Source: Phyllobacterium sp. T1293 (GTDB lineage Bacteria; Pseudomonadota; Alphaproteobacteria; Rhizobiales; Rhizobiaceae). Taken from it: DNA of 64,000 nt. The position numbers and the translations under genes were made by a program. The stretch spans positions 811,001-875,000 of the forward strand of contig NZ_CP088273.1 of NCBI RefSeq assembly GCF_020731415.2, read 5' to 3'. How positions within the stretch are numbered: position 1 is the first letter of the stretch; every line of letters starts with the position of its first letter. The notes beneath the pieces are model-generated. The model had not been told where the DNA came from and did not search any database. It saw only the letters and a list, made by a program, of their open reading frames with translations. Shown here piece after piece: positions 43,752-51,387 of the stretch.

Positions 43752-44495
43752 TTAGCCATAAACGACCCGGTTTCGACCTTGATGCTTGGCGGAATAAAGA
43801 TATTTGTCGGCAATCGCCAATGTCTCTTCCAGTGACTGCCCCGGTGTGTGCAGGGAAATACCGATACTGACGGTGATTATTGTTCGCTCAAGCCCGAGTT
43901 CCCTGCCAATAGCGCGGGTGGCGATCAGGATTTTGTGGGCTATCCAGTTGGCGCGGCCAAGATCCGCATCGGCGAGGAAGACCGTGAATTCCTCGCCGCC
44001 GATCCGCGCGGCCAAATCCCGCTCGCCGATGCTGGACTTAATGACCCGGCCAAGTTCATGAATGACGCCATCGCCAGTGGCATGGCCAAAGCGATCATTG
44101 ATGGCCTTGAAGTAATCGGCGTCGATGTAGAGCAGGGCACCCGCACTGTCGATGGGTCTGGATCTTGCGAACAGTTGCTGTGTCTGCAGGTAAAACTCGG
44201 CGCGGTTGAGCAGGCCCGTCAAATCATCCCGGCGCGAGTCGAGATCAAGCTGCTCTGCAAGCTGCTTCAATTTGTAATTCAGCCCGACCAGAAATGCGCC
44301 AAGCGGCAGGCTGACAAGAACGACGATGCCTGTTGTAACGGCGGCAACCCGATAGGGCGTTTGCAGGCCAATGACGAAGAAGGCGCTCACAGCCAGAATA
44401 ACCGATGATATGGTGGCCATGCCAACCATGATCGCGACTTGCCTTAATGGCGAAAGCGCACCAAATCGGGTCATCCATAGGTTGTAGATGTTCAT
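43752..44495 (-). CDS. Membrane-anchored diguanylate cyclase (GGDEF)
   Basis: About 247 residues. Two membrane helices (around residues 20-40 and 50-72) anchor a GGDEF domain with DDLTGLLNRAEF, LLYIDADYFKAINDRFGHA and the intact active-site motif GGEEF. The I-site RxxD five residues before GGEEF is not present (RDLA instead), so product inhibition at that site is unlikely. It makes c-di-GMP from GTP. The ATG at 44495 is preferred; an ATG at 44528 is possible. It is the last gene of the signalling operon, 113 bases after the kinase. Confidence 0.88.
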   Translation of the reverse strand: MNIYNLWMTRFGALSPLRQVAIMVGMATISSVILAVSAFFVIGLQTPYRVAAVTTGIVVLVSLPLGAFLVGLNYKLKQLAEQLDLDSRRDDLTGLLNRAEFYLQTQQLFARSRPIDSAGALLYIDADYFKAINDRFGHATGDGVIHELGRVIKSSIGERDLAARIGGEEFTVFLADADLGRANWIAHKILIATRAIGRELGLERTIITVSIGISLHTPGQSLEETLAIADKYLYSAKHQGRNRVVYG

Positions 44496-44608
44496 TGTTT
44501 CCGCCGGGTCAGTTGCGAGCACCGGCATTCAAGCCTGAAACAAGTGAAGAAAGCTATCCTGGGTTGTGTCTAATTCGAACAATCGGGTTCAAAAATGGCT
44601 TGCCGGGA

Positions 44609-45841
44609 TTAGCTATCGAGCCCGTAGCTGATGCGCACGGTCGTGCCGACATCGGGAACCGATGTGATTTTCAGCTTTCCCGTCATGGTTTTCACCAGTT
44701 CCATGCAGTTTGTCAGGCCAAGACCAAGGTGGACGCCCGCCTTGGTCGAAAAAAATGGCTCCTTGGCTTTCGCCAGCGTGGAGGGGCTCATGCCGATGCC
44801 GTTGTCCGCAACAACCAGTACCAGTTGCGGGCGCTGCAGAAAGCGGCGGTTGACGCTCGCCCTGATCGCGATAACCGGATCAGTGCGGGTGGCAACGGCA
44901 TTGGTGGCGTTGCGGACCAGTTCGTCAATGATGAGATGGAACTGCGATGCGGGAATAAGCGATTTGCGCGCGGCTTGTTCAATGTCCAGTTGCAGGTTGA
45001 TCGGGCTTTTCGACACAATGTCCGCAAGCAGATCGCCCAAGGGCACTTTCTTGAATTGCGTCTTGGAGTGGCCGATCATCATCAGGCCCTCATTGATGCT
45101 TTCCAGTTCGGCAATCGTGCTGCGGGCTGCTTCGGTCATTTCGGAGGAGGGAATGGCATTGTTGCCGACATAGCCGAGAAACAGGCGCAATGCGGCAATC
45201 CGCGTGCGCGTCATATGGGCAAACAGTGCGGAAAACGAGCGGATATGCTGGTCCTTGCGGCGGGCCAGAAGACTGCGCTGGTGGATGAGCAGTCCGGCAA
45301 GGATCAGCGCGCCAGCCGCCCCCAGAAGCTTGTTTCTGGCAACATCGGCGGCGATGGTGGCGGTGCCCTGCAGGGTAATACTATGGGCTAAGGTCGACCC
45401 GGCGGTGCGGAAAATATCCGTTTCGATGGTTTGTACGGTTTTCAACGCCTTGTCGAACTGGCTTGCCTTGATTTGCGGGGTCAAGACCGTGTCGACTGTC
45501 AGGATCGTCTTTTTCAGGGAAGCGATATCAGGCGCATCGAGAAACCGGTCTGCATAGTCGAGCTGATCCAGTGATTTCAGGTTGAAATTCATCAGGGTCA
45601 CTTCCTGAATCAGACGCGGCTCAGGATCGCCCGTTCTGGTGGCGAGCATCAGATAACCCTTGATGCTGGCAATCTTCTCGCGCGCCTGTGAAGCTCGAAC
45701 CTGAACCTCAAAGGTCTGACTCATGATTTCATTGGTCTGGATACGGTACAGATCCGCGCGGACAAACGACCAGACACAGAGCAGGGCCGCTCCGATCAGG
45801 ATGATGTAAAAGAGCGGGTCGAGGTACTTATCCAGCTTCAT
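44609..45841 (-). CDS. Sensor histidine kinase with degenerate H-box
   Basis: A 410-residue protein. Two membrane helices (about 10-28 and 175-190) flank a periplasmic all-helical sensor of about 145 residues. In the cytosolic part the dimerisation helix reads FAHMTRTRIAALRL, where canonical kinases have HELRTPL; the His is kept but the Pro is Arg. The ATP-binding domain is complete: N-box ELVRNATNAV, G1 VADNGIGM, F-box EPFFSTKAG, G2 HLGLGLTNC. It should phosphorylate the response regulator encoded in the same operon. It lies 12 bases after the periplasmic protein gene. Confidence 0.9.
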   Translation of the reverse strand: MKLDKYLDPLFYIILIGAALLCVWSFVRADLYRIQTNEIMSQTFEVQVRASQAREKIASIKGYLMLATRTGDPEPRLIQEVTLMNFNLKSLDQLDYADRFLDAPDIASLKKTILTVDTVLTPQIKASQFDKALKTVQTIETDIFRTAGSTLAHSITLQGTATIAADVARNKLLGAAGALILAGLLIHQRSLLARRKDQHIRSFSALFAHMTRTRIAALRLFLGYVGNNAIPSSEMTEAARSTIAELESINEGLMMIGHSKTQFKKVPLGDLLADIVSKSPINLQLDIEQAARKSLIPASQFHLIIDELVRNATNAVATRTDPVIAIRASVNRRFLQRPQLVLVVADNGIGMSPSTLAKAKEPFFSTKAGVHLGLGLTNCMELVKTMTGKLKITSVPDVGTTVRISYGLDS

Positions 45842-45853
45842 GTTCAGTCAGTT

Positions 45854-46510
45854 TCAATCGGCCGGGCGGATCGAAGTAACAAACCAGACCCATATGGAGT
45901 TACGTGCCGGGATATAGGGCTTTGGCAGTTTACCCAGCGGCCAGACAATATAGAACGGCCCGCCATCATCGAGTGATAAGGGCCTGAAATCCTGATCCTT
46001 GGTGCAGACGCCGCTTTGCTTGTCGGTATCTGTGCAGGCCTGTTCGAGTGCAATGATAGGCGCAAACTCAGCCACCTCTTCCATGGTGATTTTTATAATA
46101 TAATTGTCGAATGCAGCAACTTCGAGGTTGGGCTTGTCCGCAATCTTGTACTTGGTCACCATTTCCTTCACCGAGGGGCCCCGGAAATGGATTTTCACGC
46201 CATTGGTCCAGGGTGTCTCCGTGACCAGATCATGCATGGGAAACTCCTGACGGAGTTTTTCCTGGGTGAAAGTCGCCAAAGCACCGCCGGATGCATCCTG
46301 CATTTGAATGACCGCAGGGTCATCATTGGCAAAAGATGTACCCGAAAAAATCGACATGCAGAGACACAAGCCCGCGAAGAAAAAAGAAACCTGCTTGCCT
46401 GCGTTATTTATCTGTTTTGTTCGGTTGGCAGTTCCAGTGGCGAAAAGACCTCCAATTGCCGCTGATGCCTTTAGTTTTTTGTTATTATGGTGTTCCAGAG
46501 CAGTCCCCAT
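45854..46510 (-). CDS. Periplasmic SUOX-fold-like sensor protein
   Basis: About 218 residues. An unusually long basic N-terminus (about 38 residues) precedes a hydrophobic signal segment (VSFFFAGLCLCMSIF). The mature part includes WTNGVKIHFRGPSVKEMV, GGPFYIVWPLGKLPKP and the C-terminal NSIWVWFVTSI, a pattern resembling sulfite-oxidase-like (molybdopterin-binding-fold) domains without the catalytic cofactor Cys. Two Cys (ACTDTDKQSGVC) could form a disulfide. Because it lies between a response regulator and a kinase gene, I infer that it is an accessory sensor for the kinase. The ATG overlaps the regulator stop; AAGGGG stands 5 bases before it. Confidence 0.75.
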   Translation of the reverse strand: MGTALEHHNNKKLKASAAIGGLFATGTANRTKQINNAGKQVSFFFAGLCLCMSIFSGTSFANDDPAVIQMQDASGGALATFTQEKLRQEFPMHDLVTETPWTNGVKIHFRGPSVKEMVTKYKIADKPNLEVAAFDNYIIKITMEEVAEFAPIIALEQACTDTDKQSGVCTKDQDFRPLSLDDGGPFYIVWPLGKLPKPYIPARNSIWVWFVTSIRPAD

Positions 46511-47157
46511 CATAACCCCTTTGGTAGGAGCCCGGTTTTTAATAGCTTAGCACGTGCACGTTTATAGTATTTTTCTGCAGATGCTGCATCAATATCAAAG
46601 CGGTCCCCGAGCTGTTCATATATTTCTTTGCGGCTGATTCCAGACGGTCGTTGCCGCATCCAGCCGAGTATTTCCTGTTCACGCGGTGTCAGACCCGAAT
46701 GATAGAATTCGGGTGGTGCTGTCGTCTCATTTGAAAGCCTGACACTGTATCCGCGTTCTGCAACCTCCTGCAGAACGTCGACCAGGGCTCCGGGCCTTAG
46801 ATTGTTCTTGGCCAGATAGCCGACGACGCCGAGTTTCTGGCAGTGTTCCCATTCTTCATCCGTGTCGGAACCCGTAACCACAAAATGGATGGCGTCGGGT
46901 GACAGTTCTATGACAACCTGCACCACATCAAAGCGGTCGTCCTGTGACTTCGGATCATAGCCGGGAAGACCCGGATCAATCACCACAAGGTCGAACTGGT
47001 GTGATTCCAGCAGGTCGAGCGCAATTGTTATATTGGCTGCGCCGTGAACAATGGACGCAGGCAAGGCTGCCTGCAATTCATGAATCAGGGCCAGTCTCAT
47101 TAAGTGCTGATCTTCGATGATCAGCACGTGTGTATGCTTCGACGTCTGTTCCGCCAT
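46510..47157 (-). CDS. Response regulator with REC and LuxR-like HTH domains
   Basis: About 215 residues. The receiver domain (about 8-125) shows the acidic pair in VLIIEDQHLM, the phospho-acceptor Asp in LVVIDPGLPG, Thr in VVTGSD and Lys in YLAKNNL. The C-terminal helix-turn-helix (about 155-212) has LTPREQEILGWM and KEIYEQLG, with an unusual tail SAEKYYKRARAKLLKTGLLP. The ATG at 47157 is chosen over a GTG 9 codons upstream. It is the first gene of the four-gene signalling operon. The perfect palindrome at 47245-47272 lies upstream and may be its target. Confidence 0.88.
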   Translation of the reverse strand: MAEQTSKHTHVLIIEDQHLMRLALIHELQAALPASIVHGAANITIALDLLESHQFDLVVIDPGLPGYDPKSQDDRFDVVQVVIELSPDAIHFVVTGSDTDEEWEHCQKLGVVGYLAKNNLRPGALVDVLQEVAERGYSVRLSNETTAPPEFYHSGLTPREQEILGWMRQRPSGISRKEIYEQLGDRFDIDAASAEKYYKRARAKLLKTGLLPKGL

Positions 47158-47244
47158 CGCCCTCACGCGTACTCCCGGTTGCACGCCATTTTACCATGCT
47201 GACAGCATTGGCGCTTAGAGAGTAGTGCGATTTCTATAAAGCGC

Positions 47245-47272
47245 AAAATAGGGACAGGGTTGTCCCTATTTT
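47245..47272. promoter_or_regulatory. Perfect 12-bp-arm palindrome in a divergent gap
   Basis: AAAATAGGGACA and TGTCCCTATTTT flank a 4-base loop GGGT. It lies between the minus-strand signalling operon (start 47157) and the plus-strand gene at 47344. Both arms end in A/T runs, so it looks like a terminator on either strand, but its place between divergent genes fits an operator better. Confidence 0.5.
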
Positions 47273-47343
47273 TCTTGGTATAACGGAATAGTGTTCCGAC
47301 CGAAACGTGAGCGGTGCAGATTTGCATCAAGGGGATTTTCGGC

Positions 47344-47718
47344 GTGACTTTGGCTGTCATTACCATCGATGGTATCAGGGTTAATCCTGCCGCCCGCGTT
47401 GCTTCGATTGCAACTGTGCTCGAACGGCACCGAAATTCCAGACGCGAACTACAATGGCTTGTGCGTGCATGCACTGATTGCATGGATGGCGGGCAGGAGA
47501 CTGCTTCATTTGACAGACGCCTTGCGGCGGCGACGGATGCGGAACATCACGCACGCGTTGCAATGCTAAGGCATCCGGCAAATACGTTGGAAGAATTTGC
47601 AGCGAAAGCACGGCACATTTGTTCTCTTCTGCTGGAGGACGATGACAGTTTGGACAAATACGAGCTGTTCTCAATCCTGCAGACGCTGATCGCACAACCA
47701 CAGTCGGAATGCCAATAA
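47344..47718 (+). CDS. Small protein of unknown function
   Basis: About 124 residues starting at a GTG (MTLAVITIDGIRVNPAARVA); a GTG 30 bases upstream is an alternative. It is predicted to be soluble and mostly helical, with VLERHRNSRRELQWLVRACT, a central segment with paired His residues (AATDAEHHARVAML) and an acidic C-terminus (LLEDDDSLDKYELFSILQTL). I recognise no family. It is divergent from the signalling operon and followed by another unknown gene on the same strand. Confidence 0.55.
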   Translation: MTLAVITIDGIRVNPAARVASIATVLERHRNSRRELQWLVRACTDCMDGGQETASFDRRLAAATDAEHHARVAMLRHPANTLEEFAAKARHICSLLLEDDDSLDKYELFSILQTLIAQPQSECQ

Positions 47719-47822
47719 ATCGAACCGGTACCTGTGCTGAAATCTCGATCAAGTCGCATTGAGCGGGCGTTTCACGTGGGAAAAAGTCCTCAAGCGCTGA
47801 TATTTCGAGGGAATCCACCACC

Positions 47823-48317
47823 ATGCCGAGTAATTGGGCCAGTCCCCAGCCTATCGATACTGACCCGGAAACAGCAAAACTGATCCGTGGCGCAGAGTCA
47901 GTTATTCAAAAAAAGATCAGCCCACTGGCTGCGCTATGCGACGAATTGCGTGAGCGTCTGGCGGCTTATCGCGATGCGGTGAATGCCGGAGAGCGCTATG
48001 AGCGGTGGCGCGTTGCAGCGGCATTGCATGGCGAGATCATGGAGGTCTGGAAATCGGCCTTCCTTAATGCGCGTGCTGCCGTGGACGATTATCTGTCCAA
48101 TTATGATTTGAACGGACTTTTCTCGGGGCGCGAAATTCTCGTGGCGTCACTGCATGGGCGCTGCAAGCCTTCGGTGGGCATTGCGCTGTCGGTTATGCAG
48201 TTTGAAAGCGAACGTAACCTGCGCAGGCTCGCGGAAATTTCTCCCGAACAGGCTGCAAGCAACCAGAATATTGTTCGTAAAATCCCTCGCGTCGCATCGT
48301 CGAGCCGGTATCGATAA
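47823..48317 (+). CDS. Protein of unknown function
   Basis: A 164-residue predicted soluble protein, largely helical, with IQKKISPLAALCDELRERLA, GERYERWRVAAALHGEIMEV and a C-terminal basic tail (KIPRVASSSRYR). GAGGGA stands 9 bases before the ATG. I see no membrane helix, signal peptide or known motif. It follows the 47344 gene by about 100 bases and ends just before a clear terminator. Confidence 0.6.
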   Translation: MPSNWASPQPIDTDPETAKLIRGAESVIQKKISPLAALCDELRERLAAYRDAVNAGERYERWRVAAALHGEIMEVWKSAFLNARAAVDDYLSNYDLNGLFSGREILVASLHGRCKPSVGIALSVMQFESERNLRRLAEISPEQAASNQNIVRKIPRVASSSRYR

Positions 48318-48325
48318 ATCTGCGA

Positions 48326-48359
48326 TAAAGAGCGCCCGCCATCCGGCAGGCGCTCTTTT
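48326..48359 (+). terminator. Rho-independent terminator
   Basis: AAAGAGCGCC pairs with GGCGCTCTTT around a 12-base loop, and a T-run follows on the plus strand. It ends transcription of the 47823 gene and stands just before the stop of the convergent SDR gene. Confidence 0.9.
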
Positions 48360-48364
48360 TGTCA

Positions 48365-49180
48365 CTATGCGGCGGCGCGGGGGGCAACTCCGTAACGTTC
48401 AGCGGGCTTCTTGTGCGAGAGATTCGGTGCAAGGCCTGTTCGTGCTGATTCGTAGCGGTCCCAGTCCGCTGCATCGGGCAAAGATGGAATGGTGACGAAT
48501 TCACCCTGATCAAGGCCTGCCAGAGCGCCGTCGACCAGATCTTCGCTGGTCATGACGATCGCTTCAGGCAGATGCGTAATCGGCACCCCTGCGACGTCCC
48601 AGAATTCGGTGGCGGTGGCACCGGGAAGTACAACCTGAATTCGCACGCCCTTATCAGCAAGCTCGTGCTTCAGCGATTGGCTGAAAGCCAGAACGAAAGC
48701 CTTGCTGCCCCCGTAAACCCCATTCAGAAGTTCAGGTGAAACGGCAACGATGGACGAGATATTGATGATCGTGCCGCCGCCTCTGGCGACAAAACCCGGC
48801 GCTGCCGCATAGGTCAACCGGGTCAGGGCGGTGACGTTCAGACTGATAAGACTGTCGAGACTATCGATTTCGCCATCCAGCAATGGTTTCGATGCGCCGA
48901 CACCGGCATTGTTGACCAACAGCGTAATGCTGGCATCGGTTTTCAGAATATTCTCGATGCGTGCGAGATCGGCCTTGTCGTTCAGATCGGCAGCGACCGC
49001 CTCGATTGAACGACCTGTTGCCGTTGTCAGCCGCTCGGCGAGCGCGTCCAGACGTCCGCGGTTTCTGGCAACAAGGATCAGATCATATCCGCGCCGGGCG
49101 AGGCGGTCGGCGTAAATTGCACCGATACCGGAAGATGCTCCGGTAATCAGGGCGGTGCCTTTGCTTGGGTTCGTGCTCAT
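48365..49180 (-). CDS. Short-chain dehydrogenase/reductase
   Basis: About 271 residues, classical SDR. The cofactor motif is TGASSGIGAIYA, NNAG lies at about 90, the catalytic Ser is in INISSIVAV and the Tyr-x3-Lys in YGGSKAFVLAF. The cofactor is NAD(P)H; the substrate is unknown. Of three consecutive ATGs, the third (49180) has the best spacing, 7 bases, from GGAG. The divergent AraC-type gene at 49284 probably regulates it through the inverted repeat between them. Confidence 0.9.
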   Translation of the reverse strand: MSTNPSKGTALITGASSGIGAIYADRLARRGYDLILVARNRGRLDALAERLTTATGRSIEAVAADLNDKADLARIENILKTDASITLLVNNAGVGASKPLLDGEIDSLDSLISLNVTALTRLTYAAAPGFVARGGGTIINISSIVAVSPELLNGVYGGSKAFVLAFSQSLKHELADKGVRIQVVLPGATATEFWDVAGVPITHLPEAIVMTSEDLVDGALAGLDQGEFVTIPSLPDAADWDRYESARTGLAPNLSHKKPAERYGVAPRAAA

Positions 49181-49242
49181 CATCATGCTCCATATGTTTG
49201 TGGTTGTTGATAGTGAGCTGGACTTTACATCGCTTCATTGAC

Positions 49243-49275
49243 GTCCTAAATGTCATATATGCAACCTTTTAGGAC
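49243..49275. promoter_or_regulatory. Inverted repeat between the SDR and AraC-type genes
   Basis: GTCCTAAA (49243-49250) and TTTAGGAC (49268-49275) form a perfect 8-bp dyad with a 17-base spacer, 8 bases upstream of the AraC-type start. This is a plausible shared operator for the divergent pair. Confidence 0.5.
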
Positions 49276-49283
49276 ATGATGTC

Positions 49284-50228
49284 ATGCAACGTATCGGATT
49301 TGTGGTTTTCCCTGATTTCCAGATGATGAGTCTGGCTGCGGCGTCGGTGTTCGAATTCGCCAATATCGAGGCAGAGGAGACGATCTATGACGTCCATCTG
49401 TTGTCGGAAACGGGTGGACCCATTCGCAACTCTATCGGATTGGCGATGCAGACTGAGCCGTTCAATGATGCCGCTTTCGACACGCTGATCGTTGGTGGTG
49501 CCACCGGTATCGCGCCGTCAAGACCGGGTTTGGTCGCCTTCATGCAGCGGGAAATGAACCGTGCCCGGCGCATTGCGTCTATATGCACGGGTGCATTTGT
49601 TCTTGCCGAAGCAGGTATTCTGGATGGGCGCCGGGCAACCACCCATTGGTTCTATGCGCGGGATCTGCGTTCCGGTTTTCCTGCAATCAAAGTGGAAGAA
49701 GACCGGATATTCATCGTTGACGGCTCGGTGTGGACGTCGGCAGGCATGACTGCCGGGGTCGATCTGGCGTTGGCGATGGTTGAAAAGGATCTGGGTGCAG
49801 ATATTGCCCGGCTGGTGGCAAAAAGCCTCGTCATCTATCATCGCCGGGCGGGTGGACAATCACAGTTTTCAACGCTGCTTGATCTCGAACCCAAATCTGA
49901 TCGCATCCAGAGCGCGCTTGTTTATGCCAAGCGTAATCTGCAAACGGCGCTTTCGGTGGAGCAGCTTGCGGAGGCGGCGCATCTCAGTCCGCGCCAGTTC
50001 AGCCGTGCATTCAAGGCGGAAACAGGCCAATCGCCTGCCAAGGCTGTCGAGAACCTGCGTGTCGAGGCGGCACGGCTGATGATGGAGCAGGGGCGTCTGC
50101 CTATCGATACCGTGGCGCAGGAAACCGGATTTGCTGATCGCGAGCGGATGCGCCGCGCATTTCTGCGGGCTTTCGGTCAGCCGCCACAGGTGATCCGGCG
50201 CAATGCGCGCGAAGCAGCGCTCACGTAA
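49284..50228 (+). CDS. GlxA-type regulator (DJ-1/PfpI domain plus AraC HTH)
   Basis: A 314-residue protein. The N-terminal DJ-1/PfpI-like domain (1-170) shows RIASICTGAFVLAEAGILDG, with the Cys at the nucleophile position, and ATTHWFYARDL. The C-terminal AraC/XylS domain (about 220-310) holds LSVEQLAEAAHLSPRQFSRA and the second helix-turn-helix with AQETGFADRERMRRAF. Members sense small metabolites or aldehydes. Divergence from the SDR gene suggests that it activates the latter. Confidence 0.9.
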   Translation: MQRIGFVVFPDFQMMSLAAASVFEFANIEAEETIYDVHLLSETGGPIRNSIGLAMQTEPFNDAAFDTLIVGGATGIAPSRPGLVAFMQREMNRARRIASICTGAFVLAEAGILDGRRATTHWFYARDLRSGFPAIKVEEDRIFIVDGSVWTSAGMTAGVDLALAMVEKDLGADIARLVAKSLVIYHRRAGGQSQFSTLLDLEPKSDRIQSALVYAKRNLQTALSVEQLAEAAHLSPRQFSRAFKAETGQSPAKAVENLRVEAARLMMEQGRLPIDTVAQETGFADRERMRRAFLRAFGQPPQVIRRNAREAALT

Positions 50229-50321
50229 AGCCTTTGAGATCAGGCGAGTATCCTTCGCGCTGCGCATTCTCATGTCTGCCAATCCTGCTGCAAGCCGATT
50301 TAGCCAAAATATCAGGGAGGG

Positions 50322-50350
50322 TTGACTTTACTAGACGACTGGTCTACTTT
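50322..50350 (+). promoter_or_regulatory. Promoter and operator of the tetR gene
   Basis: TTGACT (50322-50327) and TACTTT (50345-50350) are spaced by 17 bases. Between them lies the perfect dyad TAGAC-N5-GTCTA (50332-50346). The expected transcription start falls on or next to the ATG at 50357, and no SD sequence is present, so the tetR mRNA may be leaderless. Confidence 0.7.
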
Positions 50351-50356
50351 TTACAC

Positions 50357-50947
50357 ATGAGCAAGATTGACACACGCGCCGTACTTATTGATGAGGGGCT
50401 GAAAGCTCTTCTCTCGCACGGTTATGAAGGGGCGGGAATTGGGCCAATCCTCAAATCCGCTGGCGTCCCCAAGGGTTCGTTCTACCACTTTTTTGCCAGC
50501 AAGGAGGAGTTTGCCTCGGCGGTTGTCGGTTCCTATACGGAGGGCAATCAGACCGTTCGGACCCAATTGCTGACTGACGAGAGCAAATCACCGCTGCAAC
50601 GTCTGCGCGCCTATTTTGAGTATCATGAGCAGGTATATGCCAGCGAGAACCCCATAGGTGGATGTTTGCTCGGCAATCTTGCCCAATCGATCGCGGTTCA
50701 TAGTGATGTGCTCCGGCAGGAACTGCACCGTGCCTTTGCTGCCTGGCAGCGCGATTTTCAACAAGTCTTGCGGGAAGCGCGGGAGCAGGGGGAATTGCCT
50801 TCGCACCTTGATCCTGATGAAACCGCGGCTTTTTTCATTGACGCCTATGAAGGCGCCCTTGTTCGCATGAAGACCGAAGGCAGCATCGCACCGCTCCAGC
50901 GTTTCAAGACGATGGCGTTCGACGGGCTGCTTAAAAACCACGCATAG
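50357..50947 (+). CDS. TetR/AcrR-family regulator
   Basis: About 196 residues. The N-terminal HTH (residues 5-52) has GYEGAGIGPILKSAGVPKGS and FYHFFASKEEFASAVV, the usual TetR pattern. The C-terminal ligand domain includes GCLLGNLAQSIAVHSDVLRQ, common in YcdC/NemR-type proteins that respond to electrophiles. The ATG at 50357 is preferred; upstream in-frame codons lack both a ribosome site and homology to the family. Its own promoter carries the TAGAC-N5-GTCTA dyad. The stop overlaps the SD of the next gene. Confidence 0.88.
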   Translation: MSKIDTRAVLIDEGLKALLSHGYEGAGIGPILKSAGVPKGSFYHFFASKEEFASAVVGSYTEGNQTVRTQLLTDESKSPLQRLRAYFEYHEQVYASENPIGGCLLGNLAQSIAVHSDVLRQELHRAFAAWQRDFQQVLREAREQGELPSHLDPDETAAFFIDAYEGALVRMKTEGSIAPLQRFKTMAFDGLLKNHA

Positions 50948-50957
50948 GAGATTTATC

Positions 50958-51197
50958 ATGTCTAATTTCAAGACGACTGGTCTACTAGTAAATGAACCCA
51001 ATACCATTGGCCTGCAGAAAAGCGGGGATGCCGTGTTAGAATTGATCAGAAAAGTCCGCACGTCCCTCTGGAGCAATTTGTTCTACCGGGTAGAGCGGGC
51101 GGATGACCCGCGCATCAGTAAGCTTAGCGATCATTTGCTCGATGATATCGGCATAACGCGGCAGCAAGCGGAAGAGATTGATCGGCGGAGCAAGTAA
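50958..51197 (+). CDS. DUF1127-domain small protein with atypical N-terminus
   Basis: A 79-residue protein. The C-terminal part (ISKLSDHLLDDIGITRQQAE) is the DUF1127 domain; DUF1127 proteins are normally about 45-55 residues, bind RNA in known cases, and affect small-RNA turnover and phosphate metabolism. Here 25 extra residues (MSNFKTTGLLVNEPNTIGL) precede it, and their codons contain an exact copy of the TetR operator. AGGAG stands 7 bases before the ATG, overlapping the tetR stop. A GTG at 51033 with GGGG upstream could be the original DUF1127 start. Confidence 0.7.
   Translation: MSNFKTTGLLVNEPNTIGLQKSGDAVLELIRKVRTSLWSNLFYRVERADDPRISKLSDHLLDDIGITRQQAEEIDRRSK
50971..50986. promoter_or_regulatory. 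Second TetR operator copy inside the next gene
   Basis: AGACGACTGGTCTACT is identical over 16 bases to 50333-50348 in the tetR promoter. It lies within the first codons of the DUF1127 gene, suggesting an internal repressor site or a remnant of a lost target-gene promoter. Confidence 0.65.
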
Positions 51198-51353
51198 GTT
51201 TTTGCACTGGCGATATAGTCCGTGTTGCGACTTTGCAGCCAGCCGATGAATGAATGCCGCAATATTTTCTCCAAGACAATCATACACATAGCGCCATCGG
51301 CGGTGCGTACTTTCGATGCGATTTAAAGATTCTATTTACAGATAGACTCAAAA

Positions 51354-51361
51354 GATATATC
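51354..51361. promoter_or_regulatory. Short palindrome upstream of padR
   Basis: GATATATC within AAAAGATATATCGTTT lies 26 bases upstream of the PadR start. It is a plausible autoregulatory site of the kind used by PadR/YqjI proteins, but short palindromes of this type are common in AT-rich DNA. Confidence 0.3.
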
Positions 51362-51387
51362 GTTTGTGTATGAAAAGGAGAAAACAC

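Noticed and set aside
44447..45391. Long plus-strand frame opposite the histidine kinase
   Set aside because: The minus strand encodes a kinase with all ATP-binding boxes. The opposite frame has no recognisable domain or start signal.
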